7,120 nt of DNA from Candidatus Bathyarchaeota archaeon (GTDB lineage: Archaea > Thermoproteota > Bathyarchaeia > Bathyarchaeales > DTEX01), in the NCBI GenBank assembly GCA_003601695.1, contig PIYH01000069.1:1-7120 (forward strand), in the 5' to 3' direction. The notes beneath the pieces were generated by a model that saw nothing but the letters and a program-made list of their open reading frames with translations, did no database searches and had not been told where the DNA came from. The position numbers and the translations under genes are program-made. Below are positions 1-6,000 of this stretch, piece by piece (position 1 is the first letter of the stretch; every line of letters begins with the position of its first letter).

Positions 1-633
1 AACGTTTTCGATCTTAAAGTTCTTAGCTATGAGGAAGTAGTGAATGCTATTAGAAGCAATGATCCGCATCGCTTTCTGTTCACGATTGAAACGTATCCTG
101 AATATGGAAAGTATCACTGGACCGGACATAGATCATGCCATGTTTCGCTTCCCCCAGAGGAGGCCAGAAGGATTGGGAATATCTGCCCCGTCTGCCACAA
201 GAAACTTACGAAGGGTGTTGACCAGAGAGTTGATGAATTAGCTGATAGGCCGAAGGGATTTAGGCCTGAAGGAGTTCCAGGCTATAAACATCTATTGCCC
301 TTAAGCGAGATTATCCAGACGGTTCTCGGAGTAAGCTATCCCGGAGCTCAGAGCATCTGGAAAGTTTATAATAGTCTGATCCGCAGATTTGGGAATGAAT
401 ATACTGTTCTGCTGGAAGCTCCGTTGAGTGAGCTAGCTAAAGTCGTGGATGTGAGCATAGTTGATGCTGTAATAAGGGTTCGAGAGGAGAGAGTTAAGGT
501 CATTCCAGGATACGATGGAATATATGGTGAAATAAGGCTTCACGATGAAGAAAGAAAGAATATAAGGGAAGATTTACGCCACAAGCTGAAGGGGAATCGT
601 AGGGAGCAGAGAAGCTTAGCGGATTATATGTGA
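1..633 (+). CDS. Endonuclease Q (EndoQ), C-terminal part; 5' end outside window
   Basis: The frame is open from base 1, so this is the last 210 residues of a longer protein. A GTG at 40 lies inside conserved sequence and is not the start. Family knowledge: EndoQ nicks DNA 5' of deaminated bases (uracil, hypoxanthine, xanthine) and abasic sites. It has a PHP-type catalytic domain, a zinc-binding segment and a helical C-terminal domain. Only the last two are visible here. Seen, numbering from the first window codon: FTIETYPEYGKYHW at about 27-40, a zinc-type segment with C46, C62 and C65 (CPVC), the family signature RVDELADRP at 76-84, a helical region, then PGYDGIYGEI. The protein ends QRSLADYM (203-210), which fits a PCNA-interacting box. 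The gene converges on the transketolase C-subunit gene and overlaps it by 10 bases. Family assignment is strong, but catalytic residues cannot be checked because they lie upstream. Confidence 0.88.
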   Translation, partial: NVFDLKVLSYEEVVNAIRSNDPHRFLFTIETYPEYGKYHWTGHRSCHVSLPPEEARRIGNICPVCHKKLTKGVDQRVDELADRPKGFRPEGVPGYKHLLPLSEIIQTVLGVSYPGAQSIWKVYNSLIRRFGNEYTVLLEAPLSELAKVVDVSIVDAVIRVREERVKVIPGYDGIYGEIRLHDEERKNIREDLRHKLKGNRREQRSLADYM

Positions 634-1574
634 ATTTGTCTATTTCTCTTTACCGCTAGCTGAGCGGCCTTAACTATGTCTTCGACGCTCATTCTATAAT
701 GATCTAGGAGAGCGTCATAGCTACGCGAAGTCTCCGTAAATGTATCGCGTATCCCTATTCTTTCAAGAACCGTGGGTTTCGTTTCCCCCAGTGCTTCAGC
801 GATGGCTCCGCCTAATCCTCCAATCACGGAGTGATCCTCAGCGGTGACTATGGCTCCAGTATCAGCCGCCACCTTTTGCACAACGTTAAGATCTAAAGGT
901 TTAATAGTCGACATATTCACGACATACGCGTCTATCCCCATTCTTGCAAGGTTCTCAGCGGCTTTTAGACATCTATAGACCATCACTCCGCTTGCTATAA
1001 GCGCCACATCGCTTCCGTCACGTATGATTGCAGCCTTACCGATCTTCGGCTCATAGTTCTCATCAAATATAACGGGAGCTTCAGATCGACTGAGCCGCAG
1101 ATAAACAGGTCCATCATACTCCGCCACTTCAGGAACCATCTTCTCAGCCTCCACAGCATCTGCTACCTCGACCACCGCTATATTTGGTATGGATCGCATC
1201 ACAGCAATGTCGCATTCAACATTATGCGTCGGTCCATCCTTATAGTCTGAGAGGCCTGAGTATGACCCTACGAGCTTCACATTTGTTTTTGCATATGCAA
1301 CGGATGTTCGTATCTGCTCCGCAGCTCTCAGGAAGAGAACAGCGAATGTGTTTGCGAATGGAATCATGCCGCCTAAGGCGAGTCCAGCTGCGAAGTCGAC
1401 AAGCGCCTGCTCTGTGATGCCCACGTTGAAGAATCTCTCTGGAAACTTCTCAGCGAAGAATCTTGTCTGGACTGAGGCTGATACATCGGCGACTACCACT
1501 GCGACATCAGTGTTTTCAGCGCCGTAATCCGCTAAAGCGTATCCATATGCTTTTCTAATCGATTTCTTCTCCAT
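624..1574 (-). CDS. tkt: Transketolase, C-terminal subunit
   Basis: This is the pyrimidine-binding and C-terminal half of a transketolase made from two genes, as is usual in archaea. Together with the N-subunit it moves two-carbon ketol units between sugar phosphates in the non-oxidative pentose phosphate pathway, using thiamine diphosphate (ThDP) in the cytoplasm. Seen in the 316 residues: GITEQ at 52-56, with E55 as the Glu that activates the ThDP aminopyrimidine; the substrate-side segment DGPTHNVECDIAV near 113-125; YLRLSR at 158-163; and the C-terminal domain with AEDH (245-248) and GGLGGAIAE (252-260). The length matches archaeal C-subunits. The ATG start sits inside the end of the N-subunit gene (20-base overlap) and has a GGAGG ribosome site 10 bases upstream, so translation is probably coupled. 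A DXS or pyruvate dehydrogenase beta subunit is less likely, given the partner and the motifs. Confidence 0.93.
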   Translation of the reverse strand: MEKKSIRKAYGYALADYGAENTDVAVVVADVSASVQTRFFAEKFPERFFNVGITEQALVDFAAGLALGGMIPFANTFAVLFLRAAEQIRTSVAYAKTNVKLVGSYSGLSDYKDGPTHNVECDIAVMRSIPNIAVVEVADAVEAEKMVPEVAEYDGPVYLRLSRSEAPVIFDENYEPKIGKAAIIRDGSDVALIASGVMVYRCLKAAENLARMGIDAYVVNMSTIKPLDLNVVQKVAADTGAIVTAEDHSVIGGLGGAIAEALGETKPTVLERIGIRDTFTETSRSYDALLDHYRMSVEDIVKAAQLAVKRNRQIHI

Positions 1575-2430
1575 AGCTGCGAATCCTCCTTCTTAATTCC
1601 TCAGATGCCTTAGCAAATTCTTCTTTGTTCGGCGGCTTTCCGTGCCATTTAGCCTCGCCCTCCATGAACGAGACTCCCTTCCCCTTAACTGTGTGTGCTA
1701 TTATCACGGTTGGTTTATCACGTATTTTATCAGCTATGTCCAAAGCGTCTAAAACTTGCCTCATATTATTCCCATCGATCTCTATAGTTGCGAAGTTAAA
1801 TGCCTTCCATTTATCCACAAGCGGATCTATGGGGAGAATCTCATGCGTCGGCCCGTCGAGCTGAACATAGTTTCGATCTACAATAACTGTTAGCTCTGAA
1901 AGATGATACTTGCTCGCTATCATAGCTCCCTCCCAGAGGACGCCGCATTGACACTCACCATCCCCAACAAGCACATAAACTCTGAAGTTAAGATTCTTCC
2001 TTCTCGCTGCTAGGCAGAGGCCAGCCCCAACGGCAATTCCATGTCCCTCCATCCCCGTCGTCATATCTATGCCCGGCGTCTTCAGCCTATCCGGATGTCC
2101 TTGAAACCGACTTCCTATCTCCCCCCAAGTCTTAAGTTCCTCTACAGGGAAGAATCCGCGCCTCGCGAGGGCGGCGTAAAGAAGCGAGCATGCATGTCCT
2201 TTGCTCAGTATGAAGCGATCACGTTCTTCCCAATTCGGCCTTTTAGGATCGATTCTTAAGTGATGAAAAACAAGAGCAGTTATTATTTCAGATGCAGACA
2301 GCGATCCGCCGGGGTGTCCCGCTCCCCTCCTATGAATCATCTCTAAAGCGTCAAGCCGGAGGATCTGTGCAATCTTATCGAGTTCTCTTACTAGACTATC
2401 CGGATGATACGCCAAATTATCTTCCCTCAT
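1555..2430 (-). CDS. tkt: Transketolase, N-terminal (ThDP-binding) subunit
   Basis: This is the pyrophosphate-binding half of the split transketolase. It pairs with the product of the overlapping downstream gene to form the active enzyme. Seen in the 291 residues: GHPGGSLS at 38-45, SKGHA at 76-80, the ThDP/metal motif starting GDGE at 157-160 and ending at N187 in DRNYVQLDG, KGKG at 249-252 and WHG at 262-264. These are the expected transketolase landmarks in the right order. Combined with the C-subunit the enzyme would be about 607 residues, normal for the split form. The ATG at 2430 has no clear ribosome site, but a TATA-like box is centred about 27 bases upstream, which would give a leaderless transcript. 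The gene is first in the two-gene transketolase operon, 124 bases downstream of the methyltransferase gene. Confidence 0.93.
   Translation of the reverse strand: MREDNLAYHPDSLVRELDKIAQILRLDALEMIHRRGAGHPGGSLSASEIITALVFHHLRIDPKRPNWEERDRFILSKGHACSLLYAALARRGFFPVEELKTWGEIGSRFQGHPDRLKTPGIDMTTGMEGHGIAVGAGLCLAARRKNLNFRVYVLVGDGECQCGVLWEGAMIASKYHLSELTVIVDRNYVQLDGPTHEILPIDPLVDKWKAFNFATIEIDGNNMRQVLDALDIADKIRDKPTVIIAHTVKGKGVSFMEGEAKWHGKPPNKEEFAKASEELRRRIRSYGEEID
1585..1589 (-). promoter_or_regulatory. Shine-Dalgarno site of transketolase C-subunit
   Basis: On the minus strand this reads GGAGG (within AAGGAGGAT), 10 bases before the ATG at 1574 and inside the 3' end of the N-subunit gene. It supports the chosen start and independent re-initiation within a shared transcript. 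Confidence 0.7.
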
Positions 2431-2452
2431 CTCAAAGTAAAGAAGACACTAA

Positions 2453-2464
2453 AGATAAATATTA
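2453..2464 (-). promoter_or_regulatory. TATA-like box of the transketolase operon
   Basis: The minus strand reads TAATATTTATCTTT here, centred about 27 bases before the ATG at 2430. This is the distance expected when an archaeal transcript begins at or next to the start codon. The lack of a ribosome site fits a leaderless mRNA. Assigned by eye only. Confidence 0.45.
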
Positions 2465-2554
2465 CATGCTTTCCGGAGGATCTATGATACGCTAGAAATG
2501 AGAAGAGCATCTTAACCAAGCGACGAGAACTCTAATCGTCAAGCACTTTCCTAA

Positions 2555-3046
2555 TTACTTTATCTTATAAACGTATATGCTGTGAGTATGTAGTGGCCCT
2601 CCCGGTAATCTGATAATATTGTCAGGCTTGATATTCTTTAATGGATAATCATGAATCAGTACTCTCGTCCCTTTAACACATTCATTCACTATCTTCCTTG
2701 AGAGTCTCTCAATAACTAGGGGGCTTGGATAAACATAGATAACGTTGAATCTGGAGAGATCTGCAGTGAAGAGGTCTGAATGAATTATCTCGATTAGATT
2801 CTTTAAACCAGCTAGCTTAGCTCTTCTTTTAGCTATTTTAACCAAGGTGGGGTTGATCTCGAATCCAATGCTGAAAACGCGGAATCTTTCAACAGTTCTC
2901 AGAAGTACTGTTCCATCTCCGCATCCAAGATCGACGAAGAGATCATCACGGCTCAGATCCGCAGTTTCTAATGCTTTGTCAATCACTTCTAAGGGACTGC
3001 GGAGATACGGAAATTCGGATAGAATCTTCATGAGGGCGAGCTGCAA
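2555..3046 (-). CDS. SAM-dependent methyltransferase, aKMT-like (protein-lysine methyltransferase family)
   Basis: This is a small Rossmann-fold methyltransferase of 163 residues. Seen: FPYLRSPLEV near 12-21, motif I DLGCGDG at 39-45, the ribose-binding acidic residue E63 in FEINP, HSDLF at 89-93, GTRVLIHDYPL at 126-136, and a HTHSIYVYKI tail. Layout and length closely follow aKMT of Sulfolobus, a DOT1-related enzyme of about 160 residues that methylates lysines on chromatin proteins such as Cren7. The resemblance is from memory. The post-motif segment IYVYPSPL differs from the aKMT version, so the substrate may differ. The start is taken as TTG at 3046 because a GGAGG lies 8 bases upstream. 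The in-frame ATG at 3031 has no such site. A TATA-like box at 3104-3114 suggests its own promoter and a leader of about 37 bases. An RNA or small-molecule substrate cannot be excluded. Confidence 0.78.
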   Translation of the reverse strand: MQLALMKILSEFPYLRSPLEVIDKALETADLSRDDLFVDLGCGDGTVLLRTVERFRVFSIGFEINPTLVKIAKRRAKLAGLKNLIEIIHSDLFTADLSRFNVIYVYPSPLVIERLSRKIVNECVKGTRVLIHDYPLKNIKPDNIIRLPGGPLHTHSIYVYKIK

Positions 3047-3054
3047 CCTTCTAT

Positions 3055-3059
3055 CCTCC
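3055..3059 (-). promoter_or_regulatory. Shine-Dalgarno site deciding a TTG start
   Basis: GGAGG on the minus strand, 8 bases before the TTG at 3046. It favours the TTG start over the ATG five codons further in, which has no ribosome site. Confidence 0.65.
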
Positions 3060-3103
3060 GCTACTGAAGGGTTTAGCTAGCCCTTAGAAGAGGGGTATCT
3101 TCT

Positions 3104-3114
3104 TATTATTTAAA
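3104..3114 (-). promoter_or_regulatory. TATA-like box of the methyltransferase gene
   Basis: The minus strand reads CTTTAAATAATAAG around this position, a good archaeal TATA match preceded by GCCGG. Transcription would start near 3083, leaving a leader of about 37 bases that carries the GGAGG site. Confidence 0.5.
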
Positions 3115-3128
3115 GCCGGCTACGGGCT

Positions 3129-3134
3129 AAAAAA
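3129..3134 (-). terminator. Possible T-run terminator after phosphoglucose isomerase
   Basis: The minus strand has six T in a row about 30 bases past the phosphoglucose isomerase stop and just before the next gene's TATA-like box. Archaeal RNA polymerase often stops at such runs without a hairpin. This is a single short run, so the call is tentative. Confidence 0.35.
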
Positions 3135-3162
3135 GCTTGCTATGTATGAGATAGCTACTTGT

Positions 3163-4494
3163 CTATGTATGTTTTATGGATTCTCTTGAGAGGATTCTCC
3201 TCGTCTCCTTCTTGTATTTTTCTACAGCCGACTGATCAAATGGATTAACATTTAAAAGTCGCCCAAGATATACGGTCTCAATCATCTTGAGATGCATGAA
3301 TTGGCCTATAGATGACTCGGTCTTATCTGGAAGGGAAATATCGATGAATGGACGCTTACCCCTCCTAAATGCTTCCTTCGCTCCCTCAAGTATTGCATTT
3401 AAGATCTCATCTAGTCTTCTCCCATTTATCTCAGGAATGAGATAAGAGTATTCATTATCTTTCGAGATCTGAAGTCGGGGGGCAGAATCCTCTACACTTA
3501 TGAAAGTTACGAGCTTATCGTATGGTCCTCCAAGATAGAGCTGAGCGATGGAGTGAAGATCGGTTGAGCCGATTGAGACTGTAGGGGTCATGCCTACATT
3601 TACTCTTTCACCGCTCCTATTGAATTCCTTCCCTAAACTCTCAGCGATGAGCTGTCTACACCATTTTCCTAAAGATTCTAGATCGCTTGAGAAAAAGAAT
3701 AGGGTGGATATGTTCTTTCCCTCAATGTAATGGTTATATTGAATACTTGCTATGACCGCGGCGGGGTTCTTATTTAGATCCATTGTTAAGCAGAGATCCC
3801 TCATCTTCCTCGCGCCTTCAAGTAGGCTCTCTATCTTTACGCCTAAAATGCCGAGGGGAAATAAGCCCACGGATGAGAAGACAGAGTATCTTCCAACTAT
3901 CTTCGCGGGTATTTCAAGCGTTGTGAAGCCCTCTCTAACCGCTAGGCTCCATAGCTTTGATCCCTTATCGGAAGTCGCAATGATGTATTCTTCATATCTC
4001 CTTTTATACTTTCTCAGCATTCCCGCAAGTATTCTGAAGTTAGCTATAGTTTCGGTTGTCGTTCCGGATTTGCTTATTACGTTCAGTAGTACGTTTCCTT
4101 CATTCTCAAGTGTTGTCTTCATGATTCCTACAATATCTCTGATAAGATATGGATCTGTAGTGTCAGCGTAGAGAACCCTGATTCCTGGATCCGAAAGATT
4201 ATATAGTCTTCCCAAGATAGCTTCCTGAACAGCTATCGTTCCTAGATTGCTTCCGCCGATTCCTACAACCACGAGGAGACGCGGATCTAAGGCGAGCTTC
4301 TCTCTTACAAGTTCTTTTACAATATTAAGATGCTTCTTGTCGTCTGGCAAGTTTATGAATGAGAAGTTATCAACATATCCCGTTGATAGAAGGCTCCGAG
4401 CCTTCTCAATTTCCGGAATTATTCTCTCGGCTGTTTCTAAAATTCGGCTCTCCGGAATTAAAGCATCATCATATGAGATTTTCAGCATTTCCAT
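3163..4494 (-). CDS. pgi: Glucose-6-phosphate isomerase (conventional PGI superfamily)
   Basis: This enzyme interconverts glucose 6-phosphate and fructose 6-phosphate in the cytoplasm, linking glycolysis/gluconeogenesis to the pentose phosphate sugars used by the transketolase encoded nearby. Seen in the 443 residues: VGIGGSNLG near 77-85, the phosphate-binding SKSGTTTET at 141-149, GRYSVFSSVG at 201-210, AESLGKE with the base-catalyst position E285, GSTDLH with the ring-opening His H314, and the second PGI signature ending NPFDQSAVEKYK with the conserved Lys at K428. The catalytic set looks complete. This is the ordinary PGI fold, not the cupin type of Pyrococcus. I see no feature that proves the dual phosphoglucose/phosphomannose activity known from some Crenarchaeota. 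The ATG at 4494 is taken as the start; a second ATG lies two codons in. A strong TATA-like box lies upstream. Confidence 0.95.
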   Translation of the reverse strand: MEMLKISYDDALIPESRILETAERIIPEIEKARSLLSTGYVDNFSFINLPDDKKHLNIVKELVREKLALDPRLLVVVGIGGSNLGTIAVQEAILGRLYNLSDPGIRVLYADTTDPYLIRDIVGIMKTTLENEGNVLLNVISKSGTTTETIANFRILAGMLRKYKRRYEEYIIATSDKGSKLWSLAVREGFTTLEIPAKIVGRYSVFSSVGLFPLGILGVKIESLLEGARKMRDLCLTMDLNKNPAAVIASIQYNHYIEGKNISTLFFFSSDLESLGKWCRQLIAESLGKEFNRSGERVNVGMTPTVSIGSTDLHSIAQLYLGGPYDKLVTFISVEDSAPRLQISKDNEYSYLIPEINGRRLDEILNAILEGAKEAFRRGKRPFIDISLPDKTESSIGQFMHLKMIETVYLGRLLNVNPFDQSAVEKYKKETRRILSRESIKHT

Positions 4495-4559
4495 TAAATA
4501 TCATCTCTCTAGGCTATTAATCTAGACAAGCATCTTCTCAATCTCCGTTAAAAGAGTAC

Positions 4560-4572
4560 CTTAAATATATCG
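4560..4572 (-). promoter_or_regulatory. TATA-like box of pgi
   Basis: The minus strand reads GAAAACGATATATTTAAGG across 4559-4577. It combines a purine-rich BRE-like stretch with a strong TATA core. The expected start of transcription is near 4540, giving a leader of about 45 bases. It is the best promoter match in the window, and it lies between the TPR gene stop and pgi, so pgi is probably transcribed on its own. Confidence 0.6.
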
Positions 4573-4599
4573 TTTTCATAGCTGATGAGACAATTCATT

Positions 4600-5457
4600 C
4601 TATTTAGAATCTAAACGTTGAAAGCATAAATCAACAATCTCAGCGTAGTTCCTTTTAAATTTCCATCTAAACCTATTCCAAAGGGTCTTAGCTTCATGAG
4701 TTGACCCTTCACTTAAAAGCCTGCATACAGAGGCTAGACTGTTCAATATGACGTTGATCTGAGCTTCGCGGCATATAGACTCCGCCTTCACCGCCATTTT
4801 TGAAGCTAAATCCTTTCTGCCTGCAAGTATAAAGTGAAAGCATGAGAGGCAGTAGCGCCATGCTGACTCGAAAAATTCTTGGCATTCATAATATAGACTG
4901 GCTGATCTGGCGTAGTTCTCTGCCGCCAACCCGTATATGTTAAGCCTAGAGTAACATTCTCCCAATATTCCATATAAGCTTCCTGAAAGGCGGAGTTTTC
5001 CATCCTTAAGGGCTTTCTCCGCGGCTTTCCCGTAGCATTCAGCGGCTTTTCTAACGTTTCGGCTGACGAAGTAGTCTCCAACATTCTTTAAGTTGTATGC
5101 ATCCTCACAAGAGTCTATTCTTCCATCTTTGACAATAGATTCATAAATATTTTCGATTATAATATTGCATTGGCTTGCTTTCTCTTTTTCATCGCCTTCT
5201 CTAAAACATCTTAACGCTTTAATATAGAATTGAATAGCCTTTAATGGATCCTTGTCTTGAAGGGTTCTTCCAGCTTTAAAGTAGCATTCCCCCGCCTTTA
5301 CGGAGAATCTCTTCATATTCATAGCATCGTTCAGAAGCCCGAAATGTACGGTTACATACCTATAGAGGTGAGCAGCTCGTTCATAGTCTTTATTCTCCGC
5401 TGCTAAATCAGCCATTTTAATCCATTCTGAATAGTCATCTTGTTTCCTTACAAACAT
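4600..5457 (-). CDS. TPR protein resembling alpha-SNAP (function unknown)
   Basis: This is an all-helical protein of 285 residues built from tetratricopeptide-type helix pairs. Clear units lie at about 10-40 (KDYERAAHLYRY), 46-86 (PLKAIQFYIKALRCF), 122-150 (RKAAECYGKAAEKAL), 155-190 (YGLAAENYARSASLYY) and 194-230. The C-terminal part (about 210-285) is rich in aromatic and basic residues, including NRFRWKFKRNYAE. The lack of a signal peptide or membrane segment suggests a cytoplasmic scaffold. The spacing and the long helix-pair series recall the eukaryotic SNAP family and SNAP-like proteins annotated in archaea, but no partner ATPase is in the window, so no role is assigned. It has 12 cysteines, many for its size, with no metal-type pairing apart from C203/C206. 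The start is ATG at 5457. The likely promoter lies inside a possible insertion-sequence end. Confidence 0.75.
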   Translation of the reverse strand: MFVRKQDDYSEWIKMADLAAENKDYERAAHLYRYVTVHFGLLNDAMNMKRFSVKAGECYFKAGRTLQDKDPLKAIQFYIKALRCFREGDEKEKASQCNIIIENIYESIVKDGRIDSCEDAYNLKNVGDYFVSRNVRKAAECYGKAAEKALKDGKLRLSGSLYGILGECYSRLNIYGLAAENYARSASLYYECQEFFESAWRYCLSCFHFILAGRKDLASKMAVKAESICREAQINVILNSLASVCRLLSEGSTHEAKTLWNRFRWKFKRNYAEIVDLCFQRLDSK

Positions 5458-5479
5458 TCTTTTCTCATCATTATGATTA

Positions 5480-5499
5480 GGGGTTCTGTTAACTTATTG
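5480..5499. mobile_element. Possible insertion-sequence end (IS6-like terminal repeat)
   Basis: The plus strand reads GGGGTTCTGTTAACTTATTG from here inwards. The GGTTCTGTT core resembles terminal repeats of IS6/IS240-type elements as I recall them. It lies about 100 bases beyond the transposase remnant's stop, in the orientation expected for the 3' end of the element. No partner repeat is visible because the other end is missing, so this is a suggestion, not a demonstrated boundary. Confidence 0.35.
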
Positions 5500-5506
5500 T
5501 TGGTGA

Positions 5507-5522
5507 AGATAAAAAAATAAAA
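5507..5522 (-). promoter_or_regulatory. TATA-like box of the TPR gene
   Basis: The minus strand reads TTTTATTTTTTATCTT, an A/T-only core about 57 bases before the TPR gene's ATG. It would start transcription near 5488, a leader of about 30 bases. It lies inside the putative insertion-sequence end, so the TPR gene may use a promoter brought by the element. The region is AT-rich, so a chance match is possible. Confidence 0.35.
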
Positions 5523-5595
5523 ATTATTGTTTTCATCTTTGCTCCATTAGAAACAAACCTTGTCAACTTGGTTTGACGATAAGTAGCCTCTCTTA

Positions 5596-5750
5596 TCAAA
5601 TCTTCCCACAAGCTTCAGCAGGCGTTTTACCTTTTAACCTCAGATGAGGTCTTAAGAAATTATAGTAAACAAACCAACCATCTACTCATACTTTGGCTGT
5701 TTCCTCACTTTTCAAACCCTTAAAGGTTTCAACCTATCCTTTAAAGTTCC
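5596..5750 (-). pseudogene. DDE transposase C-terminal remnant (IS6/IS240-like)
   Basis: Read on the minus strand, this encodes GTLKDRLK (5750-5727), then after a one-base shift TFKGLKSEETAKV, a TGA at 5688-5686, and VDGWFVYYNFLRPH followed by LRLKGKTPAEACGKI and two stops. The YYNFxRPHxxLxGKTPAE pattern is the usual tail of DDE insertion-sequence transposases, especially IS6/IS240-like ones. The TGA stands where a Trp codon (TGG) would read naturally. The shift at 5727-5730 is explained by one lost A in a run. Only about 50 residues of a protein of some 200-300 remain, with no catalytic DDE residues left, so this is dead. The family name is less certain than the transposase identity. Confidence 0.75.
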
Positions 5751-5877
5751 AGATGGAGCTTGGAAAATAATCGAAAAAGAACTTAAAGGAAAAATTGGAG
5801 AAAGAGATTCAGAGATAATAAGGAATATCGTTTCGGCTTACTTGTCTGAGAAAGGTTATTTGAAGAAGAAAGGGTGA
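5740..5877 (+). pseudogene. Ribbon-helix-helix (CopG-like) gene lacking its start
   Basis: The frame is open from 5656 to the TGA at 5875-5877 but has no ATG, GTG or TTG. The protein-like part begins about 5740 as FKVPDGAWKIIEKELKG and continues through DSEIIRNIVSAYLSEKGYL. A short strand followed by two helices, with SEIIRNIVxxYL in the second, fits the ribbon-helix-helix DNA-binding fold of CopG/Arc/MetJ-type repressors. About six to ten N-terminal residues with the start codon seem to be missing. The antisense transposase remnant ends at exactly this point, so insertion or deletion at the element edge probably removed them. Use of a non-standard start is the alternative. The stop is followed at once by the small partner gene, suggesting a former two-gene unit. 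Confidence 0.6.
5873..5877 (+). promoter_or_regulatory. Shine-Dalgarno site of the small helical gene
   Basis: GGTGA (in AAGGGTGA) overlaps the stop of the ribbon-helix-helix frame and lies 6 bases before the ATG at 5884. It favours that ATG over the one at 5878, which would have no spacing. Confidence 0.5.
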
Positions 5878-5883
5878 ATGAAA

Positions 5884-6000
5884 ATGACAAAAGAAAAGGA
5901 GATTAAGGAATTAAAAGAGGAAATGGAGTTATTAGACGATATGATTTCTGCATTAGTTGAATTGCTTGAAGAAAAGGGAGTTTTGAAATATGAAGAATAG
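5884..6000 (+). CDS. Small helical protein paired with the ribbon-helix-helix gene
   Basis: This encodes 38 residues of charged amphipathic helix: EIKELKEEMELLDDMISALV, then ELLEEKGVLKYEE, then TAG at 5998-6000. The same frame continues past the TAG as EMKIKEKIKEGKS to a TGA at 6040-6042. I recall small archaeal proteins with an LLEEKGxxxxEEWExxIKEK arrangement beside ribbon-helix-helix genes. If so, the TAG replaces a Trp codon (TGG) and the protein is cut about 14 residues short. The start is set by a GGTGA 6 bases upstream. The frame starts 6 bases after the stop of the ribbon-helix-helix frame, so the two were probably cotranscribed. The function is unknown; oligomerisation or antitoxin-type partner roles are guesses. 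Confidence 0.5.
   Translation: MTKEKEIKELKEEMELLDDMISALVELLEEKGVLKYEE

Noticed and set aside
40..633. A complete protein starting at the GTG at 40
   Set aside because: The frame is open to base 1 and the residues before the GTG fit the EndoQ family, so the gene is cut by the window edge.
2522..2540. Inverted repeat GACGA...TCGTC between the methyltransferase and transketolase genes
   Set aside because: The five-base arms with a nine-base loop are not followed by a T-run on the minus strand, so there is no support for a terminator or operator.
3140..3171. Direct repeat CTATGTATG (two copies, 23 bases apart) at the end of pgi
   Set aside because: Nine bases, two copies only, one of them covering the stop codon. 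No element or binding pattern is evident.
4597..4610. Palindrome ATTCTATTTAGAAT across the TPR stop codon
   Set aside because: Arms of six A/T-rich bases with a two-base loop are too weak for a hairpin terminator and can arise by chance. No T-run follows closely.
4806..5084. A 92-residue minus-strand frame inside the TPR gene
   Set aside because: It lies wholly within the TPR gene in another frame, and its translation shows no family pattern. The TPR frame explains the sequence.
5562..5580. Short inverted repeat GTCAA...TTGAC in the element remnant
   Set aside because: The five-base arms are too short to call a hairpin or transposon end without the intact element for comparison.
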